Under the pieces are notes generated by a model. It saw only the letters and a list, made by a program, of their open reading frames with translations, ran no database searches and was not told the DNA's origin. Shown piece by piece: positions 1-9,442 of a DNA stretch of 64,000 nt (position 1 is its first letter; each line of letters opens with the position of its first letter). A program made the position numbers and the translations under genes. This DNA is from Marinobacter salinexigens (GTDB lineage Bacteria; Pseudomonadota; Gammaproteobacteria; Pseudomonadales; Oleiphilaceae): NCBI RefSeq assembly GCF_008370345.1, contig NZ_VTUU01000012.1, positions 26,958-90,957 of the forward strand, read 5' to 3'.

Positions 1-1
1 G

Positions 2-1183
2 TCATCTGACCGGATTGAGTTCTCCAAGACGCGCCTTGAGCGCCTTGGCTTCTTCAAGAACGTAAACGTTGAAACTGTCCCGGTACCCGGGACTGATGAT
101 CTGGTTGATGTGAATTACACCGTTGAGGAACAGCCCACCGGCAGTCTGTCTGCCTCTGTGGGTTTTTCCCAGGATTCAGGTGTCATCCTCGGCGCCAACG
201 TGTCGGAAAACAACTTCTTTGGTTCCGGCAAGCGGGTGTCGTTCGGGGTTAATGTCAGCGATTCCGTCAAAAGCGCCAACGTTTCCTATCTGGATCCCTA
301 TTACACCGTTGATGGCGTCAGCCGGGGCTTTAGCCTGTTTGCCAGGGAGACGGACTATGAGGACGAAGATATCTCATCCTACCTGCTTGATGAGTATGGT
401 GGCAGGCTTACCTTCGGCTATCCGATTGACAATATAACCCGGTTGAATTTTGGTGCGGGATATACCCGGTCGGTAATTCAGGAAGGCTACTACACCGCAG
501 TAGAAGTTACCGATTTCATCGAAGAAGAAGGCGACTCCTTTGACAACTACTTCCTGTTCGGTAGTTGGAAACGCAGCACCCTGAACCGGGGAGTTCTGCC
601 GACTGATGGTTACAGTCACTCACTGTCGCTTGATGTCGCGGTTCCGGGCAGCGATCTCACTTTCTATAAAGTAACCCATAAAACAGACTTCTATTACCCG
701 ATTACCGACTCCGGACGTTGGGTGGTGAGGGCGCGTACGGATATCGGCTATGGTGATGGCTACGGTGATCGCACCCAAATGCCGTTCTACGAGCATTTCT
801 ACGCCGGTGGCTATGGATCTGTTCGCGGCTACGAGGCAAACTCTCTGGGCCTGAGAGCGACCAACAACGCCAACGACCTGTCTGATCCTGATCCCTTTGG
901 TGGTAACCTTCTCACCGAGGGAAGTCTCGAGCTGATTTTCCCAACGCCGTTTGCAGGTGATACCCGTTCAATGCGGACGGCCTTCTTCCTGGATGGCGGT
1001 CAGGTATTTGATACCGAGCGTGGATTTGATCCGGAGTTGGGCGAGGTCCGTTTGTCCGCAGGTATTGGCTTCCAGTGGATAACAGCTGTAGGCCCGCTGG
1101 CTTTCAGTCTGGCCAAACCACTTAATAACAAGTCTGGTGATGATACTCAGGTATTCCAGTTCTCTCTGGGCCAGACATTCTGA
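2..1183 (+). CDS. bamA: BamA, outer-membrane protein assembly factor (C-terminal part)
   Basis: BamA inserts beta-barrel proteins into the outer membrane as the core of the BAM complex. The reading frame is open from base 2, so the start lies upstream of the window and about 393 residues are seen. The first residues (SKTRLERLGFFKNV) match the end of the fifth POTRA domain, and the barrel begins after NYTVEEQPTG. The VRGY motif of the inner loop L6 is at 821-832. The protein ends in phenylalanine (SLGQTF), the usual C-terminal signal of outer-membrane barrels. It is followed after 44 bases by skp, as in most gammaproteobacteria. The identification is secure; only the length is unknown. Confidence 0.96.
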   Translation, partial: SSDRIEFSKTRLERLGFFKNVNVETVPVPGTDDLVDVNYTVEEQPTGSLSASVGFSQDSGVILGANVSENNFFGSGKRVSFGVNVSDSVKSANVSYLDPYYTVDGVSRGFSLFARETDYEDEDISSYLLDEYGGRLTFGYPIDNITRLNFGAGYTRSVIQEGYYTAVEVTDFIEEEGDSFDNYFLFGSWKRSTLNRGVLPTDGYSHSLSLDVAVPGSDLTFYKVTHKTDFYYPITDSGRWVVRARTDIGYGDGYGDRTQMPFYEHFYAGGYGSVRGYEANSLGLRATNNANDLSDPDPFGGNLLTEGSLELIFPTPFAGDTRSMRTAFFLDGGQVFDTERGFDPELGEVRLSAGIGFQWITAVGPLAFSLAKPLNNKSGDDTQVFQFSLGQTF

Positions 1184-1227
1184 TACACGATTATAAAAAA
1201 GAACGAATGAAACAAAGGAGAAATCCC

Positions 1228-1725
1228 ATGTCCCGCTTTTCAGTAATTGTTGCAGCTGTGATGATGGCGCTTGCTGTCCCGGCGGCCGCCGAAACTCGCA
1301 TTGGTGTGGTTGATCTGCGCCAGGCTTTGTTCTCGTCGGATGACGCCAAGAGCTTCAGCGAAACCCTTCAGAAGGATTTCGCCGGGGATGAAGCCAAGGT
1401 CCGGGATGCGCAGGAAGCTGCGCGCAAGCTTCAGGAAAGGCTTGAGAAAGATGGCGCCATGATGAATGAAAGTGAGCGTAACAAGTTGGCTGGAGAGTTC
1501 CAGGAGAAGGTCAAAGAGTTCAATTTCCTCAAGCAGCGTCTGGATGCCACGGTCGCTCAGCGTAAGCAGGAATTTCTTGAGGGCGCTCGCCCGGAAGTGG
1601 ATGCAGCGGTCAAGGAACTCATGGAAGAAAACGATCTTGACCTGATTCTTCCCAGCGAAGCTGTTGTTTACGTCAAGCCGGAAATGAACCTTACACCACA
1701 GCTGCTGGAAAAACTTAACCGCTAA
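1228..1725 (+). CDS. skp: Skp/OmpH periplasmic chaperone
   Basis: Skp is a trimeric periplasmic chaperone that holds unfolded outer-membrane proteins before BamA. I chose the ATG at 1228 because an AAAGGAG ribosome site lies just upstream at 1214-1220; an earlier ATG at 1207 lacks this. The 165-residue product starts with a clear signal peptide (MSRFSVIVAAVMMALAVPAAA, cut near AAAET). The mature part begins with IGVVDLRQALF and continues as a long charged helical region (about residues 45-125), as expected for the Skp tentacles. It sits between bamA and lpxD, its usual place. Confidence 0.94.
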   Translation: MSRFSVIVAAVMMALAVPAAAETRIGVVDLRQALFSSDDAKSFSETLQKDFAGDEAKVRDAQEAARKLQERLEKDGAMMNESERNKLAGEFQEKVKEFNFLKQRLDATVAQRKQEFLEGARPEVDAAVKELMEENDLDLILPSEAVVYVKPEMNLTPQLLEKLNR

Positions 1726-1771
1726 CAAATCAGGGGTTCCCCGGCCCCGGAATGCAGTGCAGGAGAGTGTC

Positions 1772-2797
1772 ATGACAGAAAGGTCCTATCGGCTGATTGA
1801 AATTGCCGAAGCACTGGGAGCCGAACTCCGGGGGGATCCCGAAATCCGTGTTCGCGGTCTTGCCACATTGCAGGCTGCGTGCCCGGATCAGATCAGCTTT
1901 CTGGCCAATCCATCCTACGCAAAATACCTGGACGATACCCGGGCAGCGGCGGTCATTGTGTCGCCATCAGCTGCTGTCAACGCCCCTACCAATGTCCTGT
2001 TATTGGATAACCCGTACCTGGGCTATGCTCATCTGAGTCACTGGTTTAATCCAGAGCCTGTCGCCAGGCCGGGTGTTCATCCCAGTGCTGTTGTAGATGA
2101 CGGTGCAACTGTGTCGGATAGTGCCAGCATCGGTCCCAATGTGGTGATAGAATCCGGCGCGGATATCGGTGACCGGGTTGTGATTGGTGCGGGTGCGGTC
2201 ATTGGCGCACGAACCAGCGTTGGCGCGGGAACCGTTATTCGTCCGCGAGTGACTCTCGCCCATGACGTCGTTGTGGGGCAGCGGTGCCATATTCTGAGCG
2301 GCGCGGTGATTGGCTCGGATGGGTTTGGCTTCGCGAATGAGAAAGGCGTGTGGCACAGGATCGCCCAGTTGGGGCGTGTTGTGCTTGGCGACGATGTTGA
2401 AGTAGGCGCGAATACCACTATCGACCGTGGTGCCTTGGACGACACCGTCATTGGCAATGGAGTGAAGCTGGATAATCTGATCCAGATTGCTCACAACGTG
2501 CAGATTGGCGATCACAGCGCCATGGCTGCGATGGTCGGCATAGCCGGCAGTACCCGTGTTGGACGCCACTGTGTATTCGGTGGAGCTTCCGGAGTGGCGG
2601 GCCATCTTGAGATTGCAGACCAGGTTCACCTGACTGGCATGACGCTGGTTACCGGTGATATCCGTGAACCGGGAGTTTACTCTTCCGGCACCAGTGCGGA
2701 TACCAACCGGCAATGGCGCAAGAATGCCGTGCGATTCCGCCAGCTGGACGTGCTCGCGCGGCGAATCAAGGAACTGGAAAAGAAATTAGAGGGCTGA
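1772..2797 (+). CDS. lpxD: LpxD, UDP-3-O-acylglucosamine N-acyltransferase
   Basis: LpxD adds the second acyl chain to UDP-3-O-acylglucosamine in lipid A synthesis. The ATG at 1772 is preceded by AGGAG at 1761-1765 and gives 341 residues, the usual length. The N-terminal uridine-binding domain (RGLATLQAACPDQISFLANP) is followed by many hexapeptide repeats of the left-handed beta helix (for example VVIGAGAVIGARTSVGAGTV, about residues 100-300) and a C-terminal helix ending in RRIKELEKKLEG. The acyltransferase His is probably the one in IQIAHNVQIG. It is the third gene of the envelope operon. Confidence 0.97.
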   Translation: MTERSYRLIEIAEALGAELRGDPEIRVRGLATLQAACPDQISFLANPSYAKYLDDTRAAAVIVSPSAAVNAPTNVLLLDNPYLGYAHLSHWFNPEPVARPGVHPSAVVDDGATVSDSASIGPNVVIESGADIGDRVVIGAGAVIGARTSVGAGTVIRPRVTLAHDVVVGQRCHILSGAVIGSDGFGFANEKGVWHRIAQLGRVVLGDDVEVGANTTIDRGALDDTVIGNGVKLDNLIQIAHNVQIGDHSAMAAMVGIAGSTRVGRHCVFGGASGVAGHLEIADQVHLTGMTLVTGDIREPGVYSSGTSADTNRQWRKNAVRFRQLDVLARRIKELEKKLEG

Positions 2798-2808
2798 GGC
2801 CGATCAAC

Positions 2809-3246
2809 ATGATGAAGATTGATGAAATTCTTGAGTACCTTCCGCATCGGTACCCGTTTTTGCTGGTGGATCGGGTAACCGAGATTGAAAAGGGAACCTC
2901 AATCAAGGGTTACAAGAATATCTCTTTCAACGAGCCATTCTTTCAGGGCCATTTTCCCAATAATCCTATTATGCCGGGCGTACTCCTGATTGAAGCCATG
3001 GCACAATTGGCGGGTATTCTTGGGTTTGTGACCGTAGGCCGGAAACCGGCAGACGGCGTGGTACAATACCTCGCTGGGTCCAGCAAAGCCCGATTCAAGC
3101 GCCCGGTATTGCCGGGAGACCGTTTGGATATGGAGGCAGAATTCATTTCCGCCAAGCGCGGTATCTGGAAATTTGAATGCCGTGCTCTGGTCGACGGTGA
3201 AGTCGTATGTATGGCAGAAATCATGACTGCTGAGAGAGAAGTTTGA
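2809..3246 (+). CDS. fabZ: FabZ, 3-hydroxyacyl-ACP dehydratase
   Basis: FabZ removes water from 3-hydroxyacyl-ACP in fatty acid elongation and competes with LpxA and LpxD for hydroxyacyl-ACP. Two ATG codons occur at 2809 and 2812; the frame is open much further upstream but overlaps lpxD, so I take 2809 (145 residues). The hot-dog fold signatures are present: LPHRYPFLLVDRV near the start and the catalytic motif GHFPNNPIMPGVLLIEAMAQ (His and Glu). The stop overlaps the lpxA start by one base (TGATG), which implies coupled translation. Confidence 0.97.
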   Translation: MMKIDEILEYLPHRYPFLLVDRVTEIEKGTSIKGYKNISFNEPFFQGHFPNNPIMPGVLLIEAMAQLAGILGFVTVGRKPADGVVQYLAGSSKARFKRPVLPGDRLDMEAEFISAKRGIWKFECRALVDGEVVCMAEIMTAEREV

Positions 3247-4037
3247 TGGCAACAAATGACTGGTCGGGTGTGCATCCTCAAGCGATTGTAGACCCATCAG
3301 CCAAGCTGGCGGACGGTGTTACCGTCGGCCCCTGGAGCTATATTGGTCCGGGCGTGGAAATCGGTGAAGGTACCGAGATACTGTCTCACGTTGTGGTCAA
3401 AGGTCCCACCGTGATTGGCCGGAACAACCGTATTTTCCAGTTTTCCAGCATCGGGGAAGAATGCCAGGACAAAAAATACGCGGGTGAACCGACCACGCTG
3501 GTGATTGGCGACAATAACGTCATTCGCGAAAACTGCACAGTGCACCGGGGTACCATCCAGGATCGGGGTGAAACCCGCATCGGCAGTGGCAATCTGCTGA
3601 TGGCCTACGTTCATGTTGCCCATGACTGCATTGTGGGTGATAACACGATCCTGGCCAACTGTGCGACATTGGCCGGTCATGTATCCGTTGGGGATTTCGC
3701 CATACTGGGCGGAGGCACCATGGTTCATCAATTCTGCAATATCGGCCCCCATTGCATGGCGGCGGGCGGCAGTATTGTATTGAAGGATATTCCAGCATAC
3801 GTGATGGCCAGCGGCCAGTCCGCGGAACCTCACGGTCTGAACGTTGAGGGATTGAAGCGTCGAGGCTTCTCCAAGGAAGTGTTGCTGATGCTGCGTCGGG
3901 CCTATAAGACGATTTACCGGCAGGGGCTCACTACCGAGCAGGCCGTTGAAGAACTTGAGAAGGAATATTCTGATATTCCAGAGGTACGTCCTCTGATTGA
4001 CTCACTGCGCGGAGCACACCGCGGCATTATTCGATAA
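3246..4037 (+). CDS. lpxA: LpxA, UDP-N-acetylglucosamine acyltransferase
   Basis: LpxA starts lipid A synthesis by moving 3-hydroxyacyl from ACP to UDP-GlcNAc in the cytoplasm. The ATG at 3246 overlaps the fabZ stop. The 263-residue product begins WSGVHPQAIVDPSAKLADGV and shows hexapeptide repeats through about residue 190, then a helical C-terminal domain. The catalytic histidine is expected in VHVAHDCIVGDN, and the family motif GEECQDKKYAGEPT is complete. Length and neighbours are normal. Confidence 0.97.
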   Translation: MATNDWSGVHPQAIVDPSAKLADGVTVGPWSYIGPGVEIGEGTEILSHVVVKGPTVIGRNNRIFQFSSIGEECQDKKYAGEPTTLVIGDNNVIRENCTVHRGTIQDRGETRIGSGNLLMAYVHVAHDCIVGDNTILANCATLAGHVSVGDFAILGGGTMVHQFCNIGPHCMAAGGSIVLKDIPAYVMASGQSAEPHGLNVEGLKRRGFSKEVLLMLRRAYKTIYRQGLTTEQAVEELEKEYSDIPEVRPLIDSLRGAHRGIIR

Positions 4038-4054
4038 GTCACCGGAGCTTTCCG

Positions 4055-5242
4055 GTGACGGAACCTACCCAACCTACCGTACTCAGCGAACGCAAGCTCA
4101 CCATCGCCATGATTGCTGGTGAGGCATCGGGCGATATTCTTGGTGCCGGGCTTATTCGTTCTTTGCGCCGCCGCTACCCCAAGGCCCGCTTTGTTGGCAT
4201 CGGCGGCGATGAAATGATTTCTGAGGGTTTCCACTCCCTTGTCCCGATGGAACGTCTTTCCGTCATGGGCCTTGTTGAAGTTCTTGGGCGTATCCGCGAG
4301 CTATTCAGCATTCGTGCGAGAGTGCTGGATTATTTCTTTACCAATCGCCCGGATGTGGTCATTGGTATCGACTCCCCAGACTTCACCCTGGCCATTGAGC
4401 GCAGGTGTCGGGACGCCGGCATACCCTCGGTCCACTATGTCAGCCCGTCGGTTTGGGCCTGGCGGCAGAAGCGGATCTTCAAGATAGCCAAATCTGTCGA
4501 TCTGATGCTCACCCTGTTTCCTTTTGAAGCGCGTTTTTACGAGGAACATCAGGTACCTGTTGCTTTTGTTGGCCACCCGCTGGCCGATCGTATTCCCATG
4601 GTTCCTGAAACAGGGCGGGCGCGCCAGTTACTTGGCCTGGACCCGGAAGCCCCCTTGCTGGCAGTTTTGCCGGGCAGTCGGGGTGGGGAGATAGAGCGCC
4701 TGGGCACGCTGTTTCTTGAGGCGTGCCGGTGGATTCAGGAACGGCGCCCGGATATCCAGTTGGTTATCCCATGTGTAAACCGTGATCGAGAAAAACAGGT
4801 ACTGGCGCTGGTTGAAAACCTGGATGTGAAGCTCCCTGTCACTATCGTTCGTGGCCAGTCCCGCGAAGTCATGGCAGCATCGGATGCGGTGTTGCTGGCA
4901 TCCGGTACGGCGACGCTTGAGGCGATGTTGCTGAAGAAACCCATGGTGGTGGGTTATCGGCTGAGCAATATCAGTTATGCGCTACTGTCCCGGTTGGTGA
5001 AAGTGCCTCATGTGGCCTTACCCAATCTGCTTGCCAGGGAAGCTCTGGTGCCGGAACTGCTGCAAGATGATGCCTCGCCGGAGGCGCTTGGGGCTGCCGT
5101 GCTCGAGCGCATGGAAGACGAGAGCGAGCGTGAACGGCTCTTACAGGCATTTTCAGATCTTCATGGCAATCTCAGGCGGAATGCGGACGAACGGGCAGCA
5201 GAGGCCATTTCCGGGCTGTTGAGGGAGAAAGGTCATGGCTAA
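4055..5242 (+). CDS. lpxB: LpxB, lipid-A-disaccharide synthase
   Basis: LpxB joins UDP-2,3-diacylglucosamine and lipid X to form the lipid A disaccharide at the inner face of the membrane. The best start is GTG at 4055, with GGAG at 4044-4047 seven bases upstream; no good ATG is available. The 395-residue product has the N-terminal MIAGEASGDILGAGLI motif, SPSVWAWRQKR in the middle, and LAVLPGSRGGEI and SGTATLEAMLLKKPMVVGYR in the C-terminal glycosyltransferase half. It overlaps rnhB by 8 bases. Confidence 0.96.
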   Translation: MTEPTQPTVLSERKLTIAMIAGEASGDILGAGLIRSLRRRYPKARFVGIGGDEMISEGFHSLVPMERLSVMGLVEVLGRIRELFSIRARVLDYFFTNRPDVVIGIDSPDFTLAIERRCRDAGIPSVHYVSPSVWAWRQKRIFKIAKSVDLMLTLFPFEARFYEEHQVPVAFVGHPLADRIPMVPETGRARQLLGLDPEAPLLAVLPGSRGGEIERLGTLFLEACRWIQERRPDIQLVIPCVNRDREKQVLALVENLDVKLPVTIVRGQSREVMAASDAVLLASGTATLEAMLLKKPMVVGYRLSNISYALLSRLVKVPHVALPNLLAREALVPELLQDDASPEALGAAVLERMEDESERERLLQAFSDLHGNLRRNADERAAEAISGLLREKGHG

Positions 5243-5915
5243 GCTCGAATTGCCACCCTTTGAGTGCCGTTATCAAGGAGAACTCCTGGCAGGCGTCGAC
5301 GAAGTCGGGCGCGGCCCGCTGATCGGAGCGGTGGTTACTGCAGCAGTTATCCTCGACGCGAAAAAGCCGATTCAGGGGCTGGCGGACTCGAAGAAACTGA
5401 CCGAAAAGAAGCGCCTTGCGCTCTATGACGAGATTATTGAGAAGGCAACAGCCTGGAGCATTGGCAGGTGTGAAGCCGCCGAGATTGACGAGCTGAATAT
5501 CTACCAGGCAACGATGGTAGCGATGGAGCGGGCGGTCGCAGGGTTGGTGGTCAGGCCCGAGTACGTATTGGTGGATGGTAACCGCTGTCCCAAGTGGCGC
5601 TGGCCCTCTGAGCCGGTTGTGAAGGGCGATAGTCGTGTTGCTGAGATAAGTGCGGCGTCAATCCTCGCGAAGGTAACCCGGGATCGGGAGATGGAGGAGC
5701 TGGAAAGCAGATACCCCGGGTTTGGTTTGGCCCGGCACAAAGGTTATCCCACGCCGGTTCATCTGGAGGCCCTGCAGCGCCTGGGGGCAACTCCGCAGCA
5801 TCGTCGATCGTTCAGGCCGGTCCGGGACGTTATTGAAACAAGGGGCCTCTATCAGATGCCAGTCGAGCAAGGTCAGCAGGAACTTCATTATCCAACCGAC
5901 TTGTTCGAAAATTAA
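5235..5915 (+). CDS. rnhB: RnhB, ribonuclease HII
   Basis: RNase HII cuts RNA in RNA-DNA hybrids and starts removal of single ribonucleotides from DNA. The ATG at 5235 lies inside the end of lpxB. The active-site motif AGVDEVGRGPLIGAVV is near residue 18; further acidic and family motifs are LADSKKLTEKKR, VDGNRCP and ASILAKVTRDREM, then GYPTPVHLEAL with HRRSFRPV. The length of 226 residues is slightly above the common 200-215 because of a C-terminal tail. In many relatives dnaE follows; here the operon ends and a tRNA begins. Confidence 0.96.
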   Translation: MAKLELPPFECRYQGELLAGVDEVGRGPLIGAVVTAAVILDAKKPIQGLADSKKLTEKKRLALYDEIIEKATAWSIGRCEAAEIDELNIYQATMVAMERAVAGLVVRPEYVLVDGNRCPKWRWPSEPVVKGDSRVAEISAASILAKVTRDREMEELESRYPGFGLARHKGYPTPVHLEALQRLGATPQHRRSFRPVRDVIETRGLYQMPVEQGQQELHYPTDLFEN

Positions 5916-5918
5916 AAA

Positions 5919-5947
5919 TTGACAGCGTGCACTTTGGTCCGTAATAT
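5919..5947 (+). promoter_or_regulatory. Strong sigma-70 promoter of the initiator tRNA
   Basis: A perfect -35 box TTGACA at 5919-5924 is separated by 17 bases from TAATAT at 5942-5947. It is followed by a GC-rich discriminator (ACGCGCC), which is typical of stable-RNA promoters under stringent control. It begins four bases after the rnhB stop and lies 46 bases upstream of the tRNA. Confidence 0.85.
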
Positions 5948-5993
5948 ACGCGCCACGTTGATCGGGGCAAGTCCGGTAAACAAACAGTTTTGA

Positions 5994-6070
<77 letters not shown>

Positions 6071-6080
6071 AATTAAAAAA

Positions 6081-6114
6081 GGCAGATCAGTTACCGCTGA
6101 TCTGCCTTTTTTTA
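6081..6114 (+). terminator. Rho-independent terminator after tRNA-fMet
   Basis: A perfect 10-base stem (GGCAGATCAG at 6081-6090 with CTGATCTGCC at 6097-6106) and a 6-base loop are followed by a run of seven T. It starts 11 bases after the tRNA CCA end, so the tRNA is a single-gene transcript. Confidence 0.92.
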
Positions 6115-6383
6115 TTCCTGGCGCCTAACTTCCACGTCTTTTGATTGCTCTGTTGTAGGCATTGCGGGCCTTTTTTTCAGACTTTTTGATAAGTCGCTTT
6201 TGTAGTCACTTCGAATTTTGGGCAAAAAATTGCCCAGACATCAGTAACTTCCCGTAGTTTATTACCTTCTCCTGACGAAAAATTGACCATTTTGTAACTA
6301 GTTCAGTGGCAACGGTCGCAGCCATAATCAGTCCCGCTTTGTAGTATTCCCTGAAAACGTCAGTTATTTGGTAAATAAATCAC
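6115..6383. other. Non-coding AT-rich spacer with a short hairpin
   Basis: Together with the tRNA terminator this makes a gene-free stretch of 313 bases. The only clear structure is a perfect 7-base inverted repeat with an AAAA loop at 6219-6236 (TGGGCAA with TTGCCCA), which lacks a T run. I see no convincing promoter for the lipoprotein gene, although the AT-rich bases just before it may hold one. Confidence 0.5.
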
Positions 6384-6794
6384 ATGAAACGCGTCACCAA
6401 CTTGTCACGGGCAGGGATCGCCGCGTTTGTTTTAGGAACTGTTCTCTCAGGATGTGGAGGTGGTTCTTCAGGAGCTTCAGGCAGCGAAAACTCGCTGACT
6501 GACAGCAATGTCGGACTTGGAGATGGAGCTGCGGTTCTCAGCTGGAGTGCACCCCTGACACGGGTGAATGGTGAGAGCATACCAATGGCTGAGCTCGACC
6601 AGTACGTCATCCGTTTTGGTCAGGATTCCGGCAATCTGAGCAACCAGGTCGTCGTGACCAATGCTCAGGCGGAAGCAGAAATGTCCCATGAAATCGGTGG
6701 CCTTTCCGATGGAACCTGGTACTTCACTATTCAGGTTCGTGATACCAGCGGATTGATCAGTGTTCCATCCGATGTGGTAAGCAAGACCATCTGA
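6384..6794 (+). CDS. Small lipoprotein with a fibronectin type III-like domain
   Basis: The 136-residue product has a lipoprotein signal peptide ending in the lipobox LSGC (Cys about residue 23), then a Gly/Ser linker. The rest (about residues 50-136) reads as one fibronectin type III fold: AVLSWSAPLTR at the first strand, DQYVIRFGQDSG in the middle and GTWYFTIQVRDTSGL near the end. It is probably anchored in a membrane facing the periplasm or surface. It converges on the CHASE2 kinase gene, whose operon also encodes fibronectin-like repeats in the FecR protein, but no functional link can be shown. No specific function is known. Confidence 0.8.
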   Translation: MKRVTNLSRAGIAAFVLGTVLSGCGGGSSGASGSENSLTDSNVGLGDGAAVLSWSAPLTRVNGESIPMAELDQYVIRFGQDSGNLSNQVVVTNAQAEAEMSHEIGGLSDGTWYFTIQVRDTSGLISVPSDVVSKTI

Positions 6795-6845
6795 GTCTTG
6801 TCGATCCAGCCGCTTTCTGGTCCTCCAGCCTGAAGTTCTGACGTC

Positions 6846-9413
6846 TCAGGCAAGTGGATCGGCGATGGGTAGTCTCATTGTGAAGGTCGAGCCTTTACCT
6901 GGAGTCGAGCTGACCGATATTTCCCCCCGGTGCTTTTCTACCACGGTTTTTACAAATGACAGCCCCAGTCCGGTGCCATGTATACCGGCGAGCTCGGTCT
7001 GTTTCTGACGACGATAGCGGTCGAACAGGAAAGGGAGCTCCTGCGGGTCAATTCCGCTGCCTTCGTCGGCAATGGTCAGGCAGGCTTCGTGGCCCGCCCG
7101 GTAAGCCTGAATGCTGACAGCCGTATTTGCCGGGCTATATTGGACAGCGTTGGTGACCAGATTAATGATCGCTCGCTCCAGTAGTTCCGCATTGCCTCTG
7201 AGCCAGAGGTCTTCGACACCCTGAAGCTGTAGCTGGATACCTTTCTCCGCCGCTTGCTCACTGACACTATCCCGCGCGTTTTCGGTAATTGCCAGAAATT
7301 CACATTCATAGAAACGGGTTTCTGTGAGTTGCTCGGCCCGGGCCAGTTGGACGAACTCCTCAGCCAGGTGATAGCTGCGACGGGCAAGTTTTCCAAGCTG
7401 TTCAAGCGTGGAAGCATCCACATGGCTGGGGTCTCGCTTGAGTTGCTCGATCAGTGCCAGTTGGGAGACCAGTGGAGATCGCACGTCATGGGATATGAAG
7501 TCGATGGCTTCACGGTGCTGACGCTGTTGTTCCCGAAGTTCGGAAATGTCCGATATGTTCGCAATGATGCCGTGCTGATCGCTATCTGGCAGGGCAAAGG
7601 GCGCGAAATGTATCAGAAAATCTTTACCCCGGATTTGCAAGTCGACCGTCCGGCTCTGTTGCAGCGTCAGGGTTTCAGAAACGGTTTCGTACCAGGGGGG
7701 TGTCTCTCTCGGATCGTGCCCTTCAAGAAGATTTGTGAGGGGCAGGCCGTTGAGTGAAGGCATGGGCTCCCTGAACCACTCTTCGATATGACCATTGGCA
7801 AACCGGATAACGCCCAGTTCATCGGTGACAATAACCCCGTCAGGCATGCGCTCAAAGCTACGGTGTATAAACTGTTGCATTCGGTCCAGTCGCCCGGTAG
7901 CCAGTCGAACGCGTTCTATCCTTTCAGAGATATTCTCCCGGGGTTTGCTTGCTTCATGCTTGCGGCTTGTTTCAGCAAGGTTCAGGCGGCGGAGGTAGCG
8001 CTGGATAGCTTCTCTGCTCAGGTCGTCCGGTAACATCAAGCCAAGGGTATACATGAGTTCTCCCCGTCGCAGGGCAATCCAGCTAACGCGGTTTGCATGC
8101 TGCCAGTGCCCCGGGACGAGATCGCCGGGAATGTCACCGGGGCCAAGGGTATGCCTGGTCAGGGTTTCGCTACCTAGTTGAAGCAGCCAGCCCTGGGGCT
8201 GGAATAACGCTCTGAAATGGTCGAGAAGTTGGGTCGGGTGCCGGCGAGAGGCTTCAGGGAGTGGCAATTGGGGCCTGCGGGCGAGTGCATCCAGCTGTCT
8301 GTTGAGGAAGCGGTTGGTCATTGCCAGGCGCAAGCCGGACGAAACCGGAAAGGCGAGTATCGGTACCAGAAGAGCGTTGGCAATAGGTATCCATAAATCG
8401 AAACTGTAGAACGAGATACCGTAGAGGCCCATCAGTGCGATCACGGTCGCCACGCAGGCTGCGAGGGTCTGGTTCGGGCGCATTCTGGGTAGTGCGATTG
8501 CCAGCAGGAGGGTCGTTAATGCCGCCAGCGCGAAACCGAACCAATTGGGGACAGGGCGAATCAGGTTGTCCTGTTGCAGCGCTGAATACGCATTGGCGTG
8601 GAATTCAACGCCTGACATCGGTCGGCTTAGTCCGGAGAAGGGCGTAGGCAGAACATCGCCAAATCCGGCTGCGGTTGCTCCAACGAAGACGACTTTTCCG
8701 TCGAACGCCTGGCGTGCAGCAAGTTGGTCCAGAACCTGATTGTAGGAATAAGTGGGAACCGAGCCGGCGCCACCGGTGAGCGGAACAACCCTGAAATCTT
8801 CCCGAACATTGATGAAGGCCGGGGCAGGGCGGGAATTGTCTTGTTTCGGGCCGATGCCCTGAGCTGCCAGCGACAGGCTTGGCCAAAGCTGTTTGCCGAG
8901 ACCGTTGTAGAGGTAAAGGCCACGGGCGATACCGTCATCGTCCAGTTCAACATGGGCGTGCCCTAACGCGGCAGCGCTGCCTGCCAGGTCTGGAACTGGA
9001 AGCTCCTCTCTTAGCGGGCGGTCCGGTAATGATGAAGAAACGTAAATCGGTAGAATGACATTGCCGTGAAGCCTCATGGCTTCCGCCAGTTGATGGTCAT
9101 CGGGTGACGGCTCGGGGAACAGAACGTCAAACACGATGGTATCTGCGCCTGACTGGTCCAGCTTGCGGATGAGTTCGGCGTGGATGTTCCGGGGCCACGG
9201 CCATCGTCCGATCCTTTCCAGGCTCAGTTCGTCAATGGCGACGATAGCAACCTTGTCGGAGAGTGACGGAGGGGTTGTTGTCATCACCTTGTCGAGCAGC
9301 CAGTGATCGAGTTGGCGGGGCAGCGCTGAGGTCTGTATCAGTATCAGCAGCGATGTGACCAGTAGTGCAAGTGCCCAAGGGTTCGTTATTGTTGGCAGCC
9401 AGTCCCGCTTCAT
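6846..9413 (-). CDS. CHASE2-PAS sensor histidine kinase
   Basis: This 855-residue membrane kinase has an N-terminal transmembrane helix (about 14-30), a large extracytoplasmic CHASE2 domain (about 35-290, with VAIVAIDELSLERIGRWPWPR and FVGATAAGFGDVLPTPF), then three helices (about 295-370). A PAS domain follows (about 520-625, MPDGVIVTDELGVIRFAN). The HisKA phospho-acceptor is the His in DFISHDVRSPLV, and the ATPase domain shows NLVTNAVQYSP, DEGSGIDP and GTGLGLSFV. It is the last gene of a three-gene run with a response regulator and a LysM/FecR protein, 29 bases after the FecR stop. CHASE2 ligands are unknown in general. Confidence 0.92.
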   Translation of the reverse strand: MKRDWLPTITNPWALALLVTSLLILIQTSALPRQLDHWLLDKVMTTTPPSLSDKVAIVAIDELSLERIGRWPWPRNIHAELIRKLDQSGADTIVFDVLFPEPSPDDHQLAEAMRLHGNVILPIYVSSSLPDRPLREELPVPDLAGSAAALGHAHVELDDDGIARGLYLYNGLGKQLWPSLSLAAQGIGPKQDNSRPAPAFINVREDFRVVPLTGGAGSVPTYSYNQVLDQLAARQAFDGKVVFVGATAAGFGDVLPTPFSGLSRPMSGVEFHANAYSALQQDNLIRPVPNWFGFALAALTTLLLAIALPRMRPNQTLAACVATVIALMGLYGISFYSFDLWIPIANALLVPILAFPVSSGLRLAMTNRFLNRQLDALARRPQLPLPEASRRHPTQLLDHFRALFQPQGWLLQLGSETLTRHTLGPGDIPGDLVPGHWQHANRVSWIALRRGELMYTLGLMLPDDLSREAIQRYLRRLNLAETSRKHEASKPRENISERIERVRLATGRLDRMQQFIHRSFERMPDGVIVTDELGVIRFANGHIEEWFREPMPSLNGLPLTNLLEGHDPRETPPWYETVSETLTLQQSRTVDLQIRGKDFLIHFAPFALPDSDQHGIIANISDISELREQQRQHREAIDFISHDVRSPLVSQLALIEQLKRDPSHVDASTLEQLGKLARRSYHLAEEFVQLARAEQLTETRFYECEFLAITENARDSVSEQAAEKGIQLQLQGVEDLWLRGNAELLERAIINLVTNAVQYSPANTAVSIQAYRAGHEACLTIADEGSGIDPQELPFLFDRYRRQKQTELAGIHGTGLGLSFVKTVVEKHRGEISVSSTPGKGSTFTMRLPIADPLA

Positions 9414-9442
9414 GTGTCCTGCTGTTTGAGTCGATCAGTGGA

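Noticed and set aside
3243..3248. TTG at 3243 as the lpxA start
   Set aside because: The ATG at 3246 forms the normal TGATG overlap with fabZ and agrees with the family start.
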